From NCBI RefSeq assembly GCF_024868665.1, contig NC_079914.1, positions 3,280,593-3,344,592 of the forward strand: a DNA stretch of 64,000 nt, read 5' to 3'. This document shows positions 1-9,327 of this stretch, in pieces; position 1 is the first letter of the stretch; the number at the start of each line of letters is the position of its first letter. The stretch is from Triplophysa rosa (taxonomy: Eukaryota > Chordata > Actinopteri > Cypriniformes > Nemacheilidae). The position numbers were made by a program, and so were the translations under genes. The notes under the pieces are model-generated. The model was not told the origin of the DNA. It saw nothing but the letters and a program-made list of their open reading frames with translations, and searched no databases.

Positions 1-1101
1 TCGATGTGGTAAGATAATGGCACCACCATGCAGTTGGACTAAAGCACAAAGTCCTGTCCACCTCTTTGGTAAGGATAAGTACACACGATAGCCACACAGC
101 CAATAGTGTCCCTCAACGACAGCTGTACCTTGTTGATCTGGAACATGCACAGTTGAGCATAATGGACATTTTGCTCGTCCTCTCTCTGAAGTCAGAAAAT
201 ACTGGTAGGCCACAAGTGACTGTGGTACTTCATGGGTAGTTGTAGAAATGCCAGGTTTAGGATTCACTTGATCTGCTGTTCGAAGACATGACATACAACT
301 TTGCCTCATAGTTGCATTTGTTTGCTTGTAGATTTCTGAACACTTTTTCTCTGGTAATTTTCCCAAGGATTGTTCTCCTGAAGTTTTTGAAGCTCCTGTA
401 GCTCCTGAAGCTCGCTCATAACAGATGAGATTACTAGGTATACGCTTAACAGTCGCTATCTGAGCAAATAGTCTTTTAGGGATAACAGTTGATTGCCAAG
501 CATTCATTTTTCGAGACATCATAACTTCCTTGTTCTGTTGTAATGCGGCAGCCGCTACTGCAATCATAGTTATCTCAAATGTAGTATTCAGGTCCTGGTG
601 TGGCCACCAGTCTCCTCCTACAGCACTATGAGGAAATTGAGCACAAACATAACAGTTTCTGGAAGCATATTTTTTGACTGTATGATTAGTGAATCTCCAC
701 CACATGTTAGTAGCATAGGGATGAGGGGGATTAGGGAGATCCATCCATGAGTCCTGTGTTGTATAGTTGTTACTCTGTCGTTTATTTCGGTGTTTTGCCG
801 CAGACTCTGGAACTAACTGACCTGGGAACAAATGTTCAGATGCAGCATCATTTACTCCTGGGTCAGCCTGCTCCAAGGTAGTATTCAAAAAGTCTGTATT
901 GTTCAAATCCATATCCATGTCTTTGCGCAGAGTTATGTTGTCCTTGAAATTTGTATCTGAAAGTTCCTCTTCAGTAATTTTTCTCATAATAATTGGTATT
1001 ATGATCACACATGTCAAAATGATCAACAAGGATGCTATGTCTCGCTCTCCACACAATCTTCGAAGTCTCATAGGATGGCATGGGTGTCTTGAGCTTTCCA
1101 T
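1..1101 (-). CDS. env: Endogenous retrovirus envelope protein, 5' part (runs off the window)
   Basis: An uninterrupted minus-strand frame runs from the ATG at 1101 to the window edge (367 codons, no stop), so the protein is cut by the window and not by decay. Seen: an arginine-rich N-terminus (residues 12-20), one hydrophobic segment (about 22-39), an Asn-glycosylation-rich stretch, a furin-type RNKR site at 105-108, then a cysteine-rich surface region with pairs such as NCYVC (149-153) and CMSC (269-272), and WLCGYRVYLSLPKRW (334-348), which resembles the CG-x-LP-x-W-x-G-C block of fish retroviral Env surface subunits. A long N-terminal leader with an internal membrane anchor ended by a furin site recalls the foamy-virus leader layout, though I do not see the foamy WxxW signature. 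The fusion peptide and TM subunit would lie beyond position 1. The assignment to Env is by motif only. Confidence 0.62.
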   Translation of the reverse strand, partial: MESSRHPCHPMRLRRLCGERDIASLLIILTCVIIIPIIMRKITEEELSDTNFKDNITLRKDMDMDLNNTDFLNTTLEQADPGVNDAASEHLFPGQLVPESAAKHRNKRQSNNYTTQDSWMDLPNPPHPYATNMWWRFTNHTVKKYASRNCYVCAQFPHSAVGGDWWPHQDLNTTFEITMIAVAAAALQQNKEVMMSRKMNAWQSTVIPKRLFAQIATVKRIPSNLICYERASGATGASKTSGEQSLGKLPEKKCSEIYKQTNATMRQSCMSCLRTADQVNPKPGISTTTHEVPQSLVAYQYFLTSERGRAKCPLCSTVHVPDQQGTAVVEGHYWLCGYRVYLSLPKRWTGLCALVQLHGGAIILPHR

Positions 1102-1152
1102 GATGACAAGTGATGACAGTAAAAAAGTTTCAATCAAAAATACTATATCAAC

Positions 1153-1590
1153 TTAATTCATAGGGTAATGTCCACATTCATATTCCCATACTGTAATAGG
1201 CAAAGAATGACGAGTAATGGTCAAAAGTCTATTTTTTCTATCTATTACTGGTCGATAGCCTGGTCGAGAGAAAAAATTAAAAACAGTACTCCCATAACGT
1301 TCTTCATAAATCTGGAGAGATGAAGATGAATATCCTACTGCAAGAATTGCTGTGTCCGAGCTCAATAGTTGTAGTGGTGTTCGTCCCTCAAGTCGTTCAA
1401 GATATCTCTTTCTATAGCCTTGTACTGGATGCAAGGCTACACGCTCTATACAGTGTCTATGTTGTCTAGGTCTATATTCTTCTTCTTGTAACGGGAAACA
1501 ATGGGTCCATGTTAAACTTGGTGTCACACGGCGTTCAAAATGAAAGGGATTTGCGATGTTTATTGGGGTCCAGGTCAGCGGGGTCCACAT
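1153..1590 (-). CDS. Small ORF upstream of env, possible retroviral accessory gene (copy 2)
   Basis: A 145-codon ORF from ATG 1590 to TAA 1153-1155, directly upstream of env and in the same reading frame as it; only this one stop and 17 codons separate it from the env ATG. The C-terminal half (AILAVGYSS, YRPVIDRKN, TVWEYECGHYPMN) can be aligned by eye with the end of the neighbouring ORF at 1601-1922 (SILAVFATN, LRPVLDRATG, RLWKYFTAYYSNN), suggesting that the two arose by tandem duplication. I do not recognise the family. It could be an accessory gene between pol and env or a separate 5' part of an env transcript. No signal peptide or membrane segment is evident. Confidence 0.4.
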   Translation of the reverse strand: MWTPLTWTPINIANPFHFERRVTPSLTWTHCFPLQEEEYRPRQHRHCIERVALHPVQGYRKRYLERLEGRTPLQLLSSDTAILAVGYSSSSLQIYEERYGSTVFNFFSRPGYRPVIDRKNRLLTITRHSLPITVWEYECGHYPMN

Positions 1591-1600
1591 GGACTAAAGT

Positions 1601-1922
1601 TCAATTATTTGAGTAATATGCAGTAAAGTATTTCCAAAGCCGTGAATCGATGTCCGTATATTCTAAGGTTATATAGCCAGTTGCTCTGTCCAATACTGGT
1701 CGAAGGTTTTTTCTTGCTTCTCCAACAATATATGTTCTTCCTAATTGCGCCTCATCATCTGTAGACTTCTCTGCATTTGTTGCAAAGACTGCTAATATGC
1801 TGTCGTCATCTGCCAATATTCTGTCGATGTCCCTTGATCTATGAGTATTTGCCAAAAAAGAAGTTGACCAAAAATATGTTGGACTAAATGGAAAAGTTCT
1901 AGAGTTTGATGTCTTTATATTA
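1601..1922 (-). CDS. Small ORF upstream of env, possible retroviral accessory gene (copy 1, truncated by gap)
   Basis: The frame ending at 1601 is open all the way into the N gap (107 codons); a TTG at 1855 is not a convincing start, and no ATG lies in the visible part, so the true start is probably inside the gap. Its last 60 residues resemble the end of the ORF at 1153-1590 (shared ILAV, RPV-[IL]-DR and a W-x-Y near the end). Unrecognised family; part of the same retroviral locus as the env to its 3' side. Confidence 0.35.
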
Positions 1923-2022
1923 NNNNNNNNNNNNNNNNNNNNNNNNNNNNNNNNNNNNNNNNNNNNNNNNNNNNNNNNNNNNNNNNNNNNNNNNNNNNNN
2001 NNNNNNNNNNNNNNNNNNNNNN
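1923..2022. other. Assembly gap (100 N)
   Basis: Exactly 100 N, a conventional placeholder for a gap of unknown size. The env locus and the DIRS element on either side may not be truly adjacent. Confidence 0.99.
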
Positions 2023-2034
2023 GGGCGAGTCATG

Positions 2035-2232
2035 TTAGCTGCTGTGAGTGAAAGAATACGCCACAGCAGCTGTGCTGTCCGACTGGACCAGCACGTGCTT
2101 CCCTGCACGAGAGGTAGTAGCCTCCTCAATGCAAGTTGCACAACCAACAACTCTAGGCAGTTGAAATGCCAATGCAGGCGGGGGCCCGTCCACCGCCCCG
2201 ACACTGCTTGCCCGTTGCACACGGCACCCCAA
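2035..2232 (-). pseudogene. DIRS RNase H remnant
   Basis: Two overlapping minus-strand frames carry halves of one domain: WTGPRLHWHFNCLELLVVQL in the frame of 1920-2222 and GKHVLVQSDSTAAVAYS in the frame of 2035-2232. The ELL...DSTAAVAY pattern is the RNase H region of DIRS elements. The change of frame marks at least one indel, and the remainder disappears into the N gap. Confidence 0.65.
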
Positions 2233-2496
2233 CCTTGCAGGGAGGCATCCCTAAGGGGACCCCTGTCCTCAAGAAGGTCATGGGAGACCAGGGGGTTAGG
2301 GTGTGTCGGCAGAAAAGCGTGTGACCATACGCCTGCTGCCGGTGTGCCACGCTCTCCAAGGAACTTGACTCTGCAGCCAGTGTTGGAGCGGTCGTATGTG
2401 CATCGACCCGAGGGGGACCCCCCCCACCGAGGATGCCATGTATCCCAGGAGCCTCTTGTTACAGGGGGACCGCTGACTGTCTGAGCTTCAGGCAGT

Positions 2497-3054
2497 TCAA
2501 CACTGATCGGGCGCGCTAATCAGTTGCGCGCCTCTGGGAGGCCGCGAGGTTGCGGGCTTCCTCGTCGCGGGTCTCGCGCCCCCCCCCCGGGGGGTGAGCG
2601 GGGCCGCTCGTGAGGACAGAGTCGAGTTCCATACCGAGAAAGAGGATGCTCTGCACCGGGGAGAGCTTGCTCTTTTCTCAGTTGATCTGTAGCCCCACCG
2701 ATCTAGGTGCCGGAGAACCAGGTCCCTGTGTGTACACAACAGATCTCGAGAGTGTGCCAAAACTGAGCCAGTCGTCGAGATAGTTAGTACCCGCACACCT
2801 CCTTCCCACGGGCGGCTACCACGACGAGACAGGGACAGACCGAAGGGGAGGACCCTGTACTGATATGCCCGTCCCTCAAACATGAACCGTCGGAACGGCC
2901 GATGTCGAGTGAGGATCGAGACATGAAGTACGTGTCCTTCAGGTCGACTGGCATGAACCGGTCCTGACACCTGACGGACGTCAGGATGCGCTTCTGCGTG
3001 ATCAACCTGAAAGGCAGCTAAGTGTAGGTGCCTGATCAGAACACACAGACCCAA
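2497..3054 (-). pseudogene. DIRS reverse transcriptase remnant
   Basis: Minus-strand translation contains HVSILTRHRPFRRFMFEGRA followed by YQYRVLPFGLSLS, then VLAHSRDLLCTHRDLVLRHL, the palm region of DIRS reverse transcriptase. The LDDW catalytic box expected between LSLS and the SRD block is garbled (VLTISTTGSVLAHS, a frame slip), and the overlapping frame 2784-3005 carries the preceding VDLKDTYF. At least two frameshifts make it non-functional. Confidence 0.72.
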
Positions 3055-3559
3055 GATTTGTGTCGGCGCAACCTCCCGCCTTTCTTGGGGACAATGAAGT
3101 ACAGGCTGTAAAACCCGTTGAACATCTCGGCTGGTGAGACGGGCTCGATCACTCCCTTGATCCCCTCGATCACTGGCGACCTCGGCCCGAAGTACGGGAA
3201 CATCCTAGCCTCTGACTGAGGTACATCGGATGCTGAACTTGGCGAGCGTGAGGCGACTGGATCGCATAGCCAAGACGGATCATCTTCCCTAGCCAGTCTG
3301 ACAGCCTGGGAAGCCGGACAGGCTCCCAGAATGAGACGGGGCTAAGGTACAATCTTTTTCATCGTCCCCCCGGGGGGTGGTTCGATGGCTAGCAGTACGG
3401 ATTCCTTGCCGGGGGAGGTCCCCCGGGGAGGAGATCGGCTCTGCCGTTTTTCCTGCCTGGCGACTGCGCAGCTCAACGCACTGTCTGACTGAGAGTGCTG
3501 AGGGCTGGTGTTTATACTCGACATTGCGCTTTGCCATGACGCAACGTCAAGTTTGCCGT

Positions 3560-4967
3560 TCATCGTCGTGCAGAGGGTGAGAGCGGCTGTGGTAACCCAG
3601 AGAGAGAGGAAACTCTCCTTTTTTGAGAGTAAGTGGGCGCCAGCCCCCCGGAGGCCAGCAGATGGAGAGACAGGGCAGGATCCGTCCCTATCCGACTTCC
3701 CAGCGATGTTGCTGGGGTTGGGCCCAATGTAGCCTCGATCCCCCTGAGGTGTTCCCATGACAGCCGCTGCGCGGCTGCTGATGGGGCGATGGTCTCCTCT
3801 TCGCTGTCTCCTCCAGGGGGGGGCCGCCTGAGTGGGGGGCGCCAGAGCTGGAGGGCGTTGAAGAGTGCCAGGGCTGCTGGGAAGCAGACAGTGCACGGGA
3901 CTCGACGGCCGAGGCGGCCGAGTTGCGGCACGGAGGACTGCTTCTTACTGTCGAGAACCCTCGCGCCCCCCCCCCCCGACGGGCGGGGGGTGAGCGGGGC
4001 CGCTGCGGCTCGACAGTAAAACCAACCAGCCCCCCCTTGCGAGACGGGTACGTCGAGAAAGCGGACCTTCTCAGCGTTACTCATCTGCGCAAGGATAGGC
4101 CAGAGGAGTTTCTCATGGACCACAAGTGTGGACATCATCCGACCCAGGGCCCGCGTGGTCACCTTGGTCGCCCGCAGAGCAAGGTCGGTGGCGGCGCGGA
4201 GTTCCTGCATAAGCGCTGGGTCGGTCTTACCCTCGTGGAGCTCTCTCAACGCCCTGGCCTGGCAGGAGCCATAGCGTGGAGAGAGGAGGCAGCTTGGTCG
4301 GCCACAATGTAAGCTCTCGACACCAGAGATGCCGAGACACCACATGCTTTGGACGGGAGTCTAGGTCGAGCCCCCCCAGGTGGCCGCCACCTATGGGCAC
4401 GAGTGCACCGCGATGGCATACTCCACCTGGGGGACACCGACGTATAATACAGCTGTCTCAACCTCGAGGGAAGAGAGCGTGACAGAACTTTGTTTGACAT
4501 GAAACGTGCCGGGAAGGGGCGTTCCAGGTCTTACAAAGTTCCTCATGCACTTCCGGTAAACACGGCACTGGGGGCGGGCGCGGCTTGGAGCTGCGCTCAA
4601 ACCCAAGGCGCCATGTAGCCAGCCGCGAGCGCCGGGAGAGGCAGTGCGGGCACTGCAACCCAACACTCACGGCGGCCCGGGAAAGCATGGCCGACATCTC
4701 GACATCCGCTTTTTCCCTGGGCTCGACCCCCCGAGGGAGGGAGCCCGAGGAATCGTCGGAGTCGGATGGCAGTACGTCACCCCCCGATGCTGCAAGAGAC
4801 ATCTCATCATCACGCATCGTGTCCGAATACATGATTGAGGAATAAGACGGCGGACCGTCTTTTTGGGGAACGGTCAGACGAGCGAGACGAGGTGTGAACG
4901 GTCCGTGAGCCGTGGCTGGCGGATTATCGCTCACAGTAATCCTCATATCACCCTCGCTGCTTGCCAT
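3560..4967 (-). pseudogene. DIRS gag-like ORF1 remnant
   Basis: Two overlapping frames (4967-4458 and 4345-3560) hold consecutive parts of the DIRS ORF1 protein. Recognisable blocks are PPSYSSIMYSDTMRDDEMSL, an acidic serine-rich stretch, SSLEVETAVLYVGVPQVEYA, QARALRELHEGKTDPALMQE and ALRATKVTTRALGRMMSTLV ending at AEKVRFLDVPVSQGG. The parts lie in different frames, so the gene is broken. Downstream of 3.6 kb the frame is lost among proline- and arginine-rich noise. Confidence 0.65.
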
Positions 4968-5369
4968 AGCGGACGGCAGGGCCGTAGTCCTGTCGCCACG
5001 GAACGGGGAGCAAACGAGGTGGTGGCTGAGTCCCGTGGGAACACAGCCACCTGTGACACAACGTCTGAATTGTCACCGCCCGCAGTGCGGGCAGGACGTA
5101 TCCACAACGTCTGCCCCAGCGTACTGGAAGCAGGCATTGTGTCCGTCCCCCTCCTCGATGAGTGTGTTGCACCCATGAGAAATTTGCTCTTTTAGAAAAG
5201 GAAATTTGCTCGAACACCTCCGGAACTGCCGAGACGCCCAGGGGAGAGTCACTGCAGGAAGGGACCATCCGCTGTCCACGTCGTAGATTCCAGCAGAAAG
5301 AATGATCACCCAGATCGTAGAGAAGCTCACCAGATGCGTAGGCTCTGAAGAACAAAAGGTGAATGAATG

Positions 5370-5540
5370 AGCACGCCGGCTTCCCTCTTATACCCGGACA
5401 TCCGGGGAGGAGCCCGGCATGCAAATTTCATTCGCCAATTTTCATTGGCCTTTTCTAAATACTCAGAAGATATTCTCAAGACAAACCCCATTCTGTCGGT
5501 TCGACACAACGTCGAGAGACCGACAGAAAGGGAATCCCAA
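5370..5540 (-). repeat. DIRS terminal sequence with CTGTCGGT/ACCGACAG inverted repeat
   Basis: The segment around 5487-5530 carries CTGTCGGT and, after an intervening ACGTCGAG, its complement ACCGACAG. This GTCGGT...GTCGAG...ACCGAC arrangement is familiar from fish DIRS terminal repeats. It lies just upstream (minus strand) of the gag-like ORF, as expected for the 5' terminal repeat, and the Tc1 fragment starts directly after it. Confidence 0.5.
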
Positions 5541-5990
5541 ATTCAGTATCTCAGAAAATTAGAATATTACTTAAGACCAATACAAAGTAAGGATTTTTAG
5601 AAATCTTGGCCAACATGAAAAGTATGAACATGAAAAGTATGAGCATGTACAGCACTCAATACTTAGTTGGGGCTCCTTTTGCCTGAATTACTGCAGCAAT
5701 GCGGCGTGGCATGGAGTCGATCAGTCTGTGGCACTGCTCAAGTGTTATGAGAGACCAGGTTGCTCTAATAGTGGCCTTCAGCTCTTCTGCATTGTTGGGT
5801 CTGGCATATCGCATCTTCCTCTTCACAATACCCCATAGATTTTCTATGGGGTTAAGGTCAGGCGAGTTTGCTGGCCAATTAAGAACAGGGATACCATGTG
5901 CAGGTGCCAAGTCCTGTTGGAAAATGAAATCTGCATCTCCATAAAGAGTGATCGACTCCATGCCACGCCGCATTGCTGCAGTAATTTAGC
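5536..5990 (-). mobile_element. Tc1/mariner fragment with transposase C-terminus and inverted internal duplication
   Basis: The minus-strand ORF 5656-5973 reads YGDADFIFQQDLAPAH, then LNWPANSPDLNPIENLWGIV, ending in QAKGAPTKY: the last two catalytic blocks (second D and the third acidic block) of a fish Tc1-like transposase. About a dozen residues normally found between the two blocks are missing. The outer flank (CAGTATCTCAGAAAATTAGAATATT, 5546 on) matches the end of this Tc1 group. The 5' two thirds of the transposase is absent; in its place is an inverted copy of the C-terminal coding region (5949-5985 versus 5690-5725), so the ORF's apparent N-terminus MRRGMES is an artefact of that inversion. 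Confidence 0.75.
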
Positions 5991-6004
5991 TGGTACGCTG
6001 CATG

Positions 6005-6185
6005 GTGAAGCAAGCTGGTTTAGAGGTGTTTTGGTCACTTTTTTAGCAGGTCAGGCTGGGTGGACCGGCTTGATCAAGCTACTTCCATCTTAAATCAGCT
6101 AAGTTTCCACACTGGTCAAGTTGACCAGCTAAAACCAACTTGACCAGCTACAAAAGGGTACAAACACCTCTAAACTTGCTTCACT
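6005..6185. mobile_element. Foldback MITE
   Basis: GAAGCAAGCTGGTTTAGAGG near 6007 is answered by CCTCTAAACTTGCTTC ending near 6183. The interior is made of short CAGCT/AGCTGGT runs that also pair with each other, giving an imperfect long hairpin. No coding capacity; a non-autonomous DNA element. Confidence 0.6.
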
Positions 6186-6283
6186 GGGAGACCAGCTCAA
6201 GACAGCCAACCAGCTTATGCTGGTTTCAATCAAAAATTTAAATTGGGCGTCAAGACTTGGAGTGTAAATGCAGTAATGATAAG

Positions 6284-6856
6284 TGTCATGAATTGCATGC
6301 GGAAGAACCCAATTGCAGGCAGGCTGTGGTGAAGGGGTTAACACAGAGACTTTATTACAAAACAAATACCCTCGATGGGGGAAAACTAAACTAAGAATAT
6401 ATACAAAACAAAAGACTTCCCACATGGGGGCAAAACATAAGGACAGGGAAAAAAATAAACTAACTATAAACAGTGACACAACGTCTTACTAAACACGGAA
6501 GGGGAACAAGGCAAGGCAAGGTAATACATGATACGTACAATCTACAAGGCAAGACAGGAGGACCACGAGCATACACGGAGACTATACAAAACGATTCAGC
6601 ACAGGACAGCAAATACAAGGGCATTAAATAGGGAGATTAACAAAGGAGGATAACAATGGGCAGGTGTGGGTAATGAGACACAGGAGGAAAGCTATACGAG
6701 GAATGAGAGGGGCGGGGCCAAAGACGAGACACGAGAAAGCACATGGCATGCCAATATCTAAACAATGCCATGTCTTTCTCACACTTAACACGTGGGTCTG
6801 TCATGGTTCTGCCACCAGACTCAAAAAAACATGACTAGGAAGGCAGAACCATGACA
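6284..6856 (-). mobile_element. Solo LTR immediately downstream of a GIMAP gene
   Basis: 573 bp bounded by TGTCA and TGACA, with GATAAG on both sides (6278-6283 and 6857-6862) as target-site duplication. It is a diverged relative of the LTRs at 10652-11280 and 13404-14037: shared blocks include GCAGGCAGGCTG, GAAGGGGTTAACA, a cccacNNGGGGGCAAAA motif and the terminal hairpin around TGTCATGGTTCTGC. By comparison with those, its transcriptional sense is minus, the same as the GIMAP gene, and it contains AATAAA on the minus strand (6351-6356). Confidence 0.72.
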
Positions 6857-6866
6857 GATAAGTATA

Positions 6867-8077
6867 TTAATAACTACGGGGGTTAAATATAAAGGAAATA
6901 TACTCTCGTGCCGTGTCAATTACAACTCTCCCATTCTCATAGGTTGTTGCTGCTCCCATCCACATTGCCTCAGACACAGAATCAGCTTCTGCTGCTGCGT
7001 CCCATCCTGTAACTGTTCCTGCAGCTGCTCCGGCAAGTGCTGCTCCTGAAAGAATAACACCGGCATGTGCTGCAATTGTTCCTGTAACCCCTGTGTTTAG
7101 CACAGCTGCTCCAGTTCCGCTCCCTGCCAGTTCTGAAATGCAACTGAGAGCGATAGCAACACAAAAACCAGTGCCCATTAAAGCACCAGTCAGAGCTCCT
7201 GATGTTGCACCTGCAAAACCCATCAGATGACGATTATAAACACTCCTTTCTGCTCTTTCTCCCTGCTGAGAAGAGAAAGAGCAGACCTCAACAGACCTCT
7301 TTCTAGACCTCAACATCTCCTCTTGGATCATCCTCTCCACCCTTCGAAGCAGCTCATTGGTGTAGCAGCGATTCTTCCGCACCATGTTATTTATGGTATC
7401 CAGTAGATTTTTCACCTGAGCTCTGTTGCTTTTGTAGCCACAACTACAGGGGCAGTGGAGACATTTTCTCCAGTATTTATTGTCGATGATGTGACAGCGA
7501 CCTCCACATCTATTGACAAGCGCCTGTAGTGCTGCACTTTTCTGTACGAATTCCTCAATGGTTTGACCCTCTAGTTTTTCACCATGAGTAAATAAAACCA
7601 CTGCATGTCTAAAGATTTCCTCTCCATAATTCTGACCAATTAAATCCACCATCTCCATGTCTTGCCTTGTGTATCTGTCAGCCTTTAGAACAATGACAAA
7701 GGCATCAACACCTGCAGAGCAGCTAATAATGGATCTAATGATCTCAGATCTGATGGTCTCATTATCAACGCTTGTGTCAAAAACTCCAGGGGTGTCAATA
7801 ACGGTGACCTTTTGTCCAAAAACTTTCCTCTCTCCTCTTTCAGATCTATCTGTTATGGAATTTGGTGAAGCAGCAGGTGTGAAAATATTTTTTCTAAGGA
7901 TTGTATTTCCAGTGCTACTTTTGCCATCTCCGGTTTTACCGAGAAGGACGATCTTTCTGTCTGGCGAAGACACACTTGCTGTTTGAAGAAGACATTTGCT
8001 GTTAAATCATGTTAATCTTTATGGGAAAGAAGTCATGTTTTTACACAACACTTACCTCCCATTACGTTTGTCTGTTA
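6867..8077 (-). CDS. GIMAP/AIG1-family GTPase, apparently intact
   Basis: Coding parts are 8056-8062 (ATG GGA G, in a 22-nt exon 8056-8077 flanked by TTTTGCAG and GTAAG) and 6867-7978; joined in frame they give 372 residues. The family binds GTP through an AIG1 domain and regulates lymphocyte survival on endomembranes. Seen: P-loop GKTGDGKSS (16-24), switch-II VIDTPGVFDT (D at 64), LFTHGEKL in the base-recognition region, the RCHIIDN block, then a charged helical part and a Gly/Ala-rich hydrophobic C-terminal tail. A later in-frame GTG and an AG at 7979-7980 mark the acceptor; the preceding AG gives the wrong phase. The predicted N-terminus MGASVS fits an N-myristoylation site. Transcript likely begins in a non-coding exon near 9.26 kb. 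Confidence 0.85.
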
Positions 8078-8779
8078 CTGCAAAAAAATTAAATAAATAA
8101 ATAGAGTTTTTGCATGATTCTGAACCAGTCATGCATTAGACTGACTATCAGATTAATGGCTTTAGCAATGGAGGAACCCTTTTTTATTAATGACACGTGC
8201 ACTATAACGTCTTACAATGAGCAATGACAATACATAACATTTGTCACAAATCTTTTTGAGTTTGAAAATTATTATACTTTATTATACAGTATATACTGTT
8301 ATTGAGCTGTTTTGCATGTTGTATTTAATTACCTGTTGTATTTTTATGTTTATATTGAAATTGTGTATATTGAGGAATAGGTGTTTGATCTTGTGGCACT
8401 AGTAGTACACTTGTGTACAATGTGAGCGAAGTGTTTTCTAATGTCTGGAGATCCATATGTGCAATAACAGTCCAGACCAGCGTGTTACCAAGTAGCAAAC
8501 ATGCTGGAGGAACAGGTAACCAAGTAACCAGGTAACCAATACAAACAAGAATGAATTCCATAAAGATTAGAACTGCAATAGTATTACTAAGACTATCTTT
8601 ATAATAACAAAAACTGTTAGACAATAAACAGGACCAGGAAATGTCAGACAGGTGTCAATTAATCACAGTATCAGTATTTTTGGGGGGACAAAATGGTTAG
8701 TGCAGAAAAGAGCTATAATTACCCAAAAATTGTATATGCACTGACCGAACATGATACCATCTTTGATGTTTTCCTAATT
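8078..8779. other. GIMAP first-intron sequence without recognisable elements
   Basis: AT-rich sequence between the small start-codon exon and the MITE at 8780. A 99-codon hydrophobic minus-strand frame at 8325-8624 has no splice context or family resemblance and I regard it as chance. Confidence 0.5.
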
Positions 8780-8958
8780 GGGTTACACTTTATTTTACAC
8801 TGTACGATGTTTGTACAAGTTTTTTTTACATGTAACTGACCCTAAACCACACCACAATCCTCACCCTTACCCTATAGTAAGTACATGTAGTTAATTATTA
8901 TTACTCATTATTTAAAAGTACACTGTAACAAACAAACACTTAAAATAAACTGTAACCC
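8780..8958. mobile_element. Short TIR element (MITE)
   Basis: GGGTTACACTTTATTTTA at 8780 is matched by TAAAATAAACTGTAACCC ending at 8958 (terminal inverted repeat with one mismatch and a one-base shift). A common non-autonomous repeat type in fish; no ORF. Confidence 0.6.
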
Positions 8959-9092
8959 ATTATTCTAAAGGAAAAGGGCCTTTTATGTATTCTCTTACTG
9001 AAGTGTGTGCACAAATAACATTATATTTTAAATACTATCCATTTGCACGCATTTGACATTAGCACTGGCAATACATTTGGTAATGAAATAAT

Positions 9093-9190
9093 AATAAATA
9101 TTATTATTATTATCATTGTATTATATTATAATTATTATTGATATTAGCATAATTAATAATAATAATAATAGCCTAATAATAATAATCTAA
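9093..9190. repeat. ATT/AAT microsatellite
   Basis: Impure (ATT)n/(AAT)n tract within the inferred GIMAP first intron. Confidence 0.8.
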
Positions 9191-9260
9191 TAAAAAAATT
9201 CAAACATTCAGACACCTGGCAAGAAATAAGCATTGCATTATTGTGAATTGTAAAACTTAC

Positions 9261-9320
9261 CACATGAATCCGGACAGAAGTTGTAAAGCTTGTATATTGG
9301 CTGTAACAACAGGCTGTATG
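9261..9320 (-). other. Probable 5' non-coding exon of the GIMAP gene (end approximate)
   Basis: On the minus strand ATTCATGTG is followed by GTAAGTTTTAC at 9260-9250, a strong splice donor, about 1.2 kb upstream of the 22-nt exon that holds the GIMAP start codon. The transcription start is not defined; a CCAAT sits close by. Inferred from the splice site and from the ISRE-like sites just upstream. Confidence 0.4.
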
Positions 9321-9327
9321 CCCCTGA

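Larger units (their letters stand above)
2023..5540 (-). mobile_element. Degenerate DIRS-type (tyrosine-recombinase) retrotransposon, 3' part lost at the gap
   Basis: Read on the minus strand, the block shows in order a terminal sequence, a gag-like ORF, a reverse transcriptase and an RNase H, the DIRS order. The tyrosine recombinase and methyltransferase-like parts expected next are not present; they would fall in or beyond the gap. The segment is GC-rich compared with its AT-rich surroundings and is broken into many frames, so it is dead. Identification rests on several peptide blocks that match the fish DIRS-1 group (see the separate entries). Confidence 0.75.

Noticed and set aside
2035..2484. 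Plus-strand ORF reading out of the N gap (1906-2484)
   Set aside because: Antisense to the DIRS RNase H and partly composed of gap characters.
3342..4019. Long Pro/Arg-rich ORFs on both strands at 3.3-4.0 kb
   Set aside because: GC-rich shadow frames over the broken DIRS gag region; none carries a recognisable domain beyond those listed.
8325..8624. 99-codon hydrophobic minus-strand ORF upstream of GIMAP
   Set aside because: Looks membrane-protein-like only because the DNA is T-rich; no splice sites, no homology that I recognise and no neighbouring exon.
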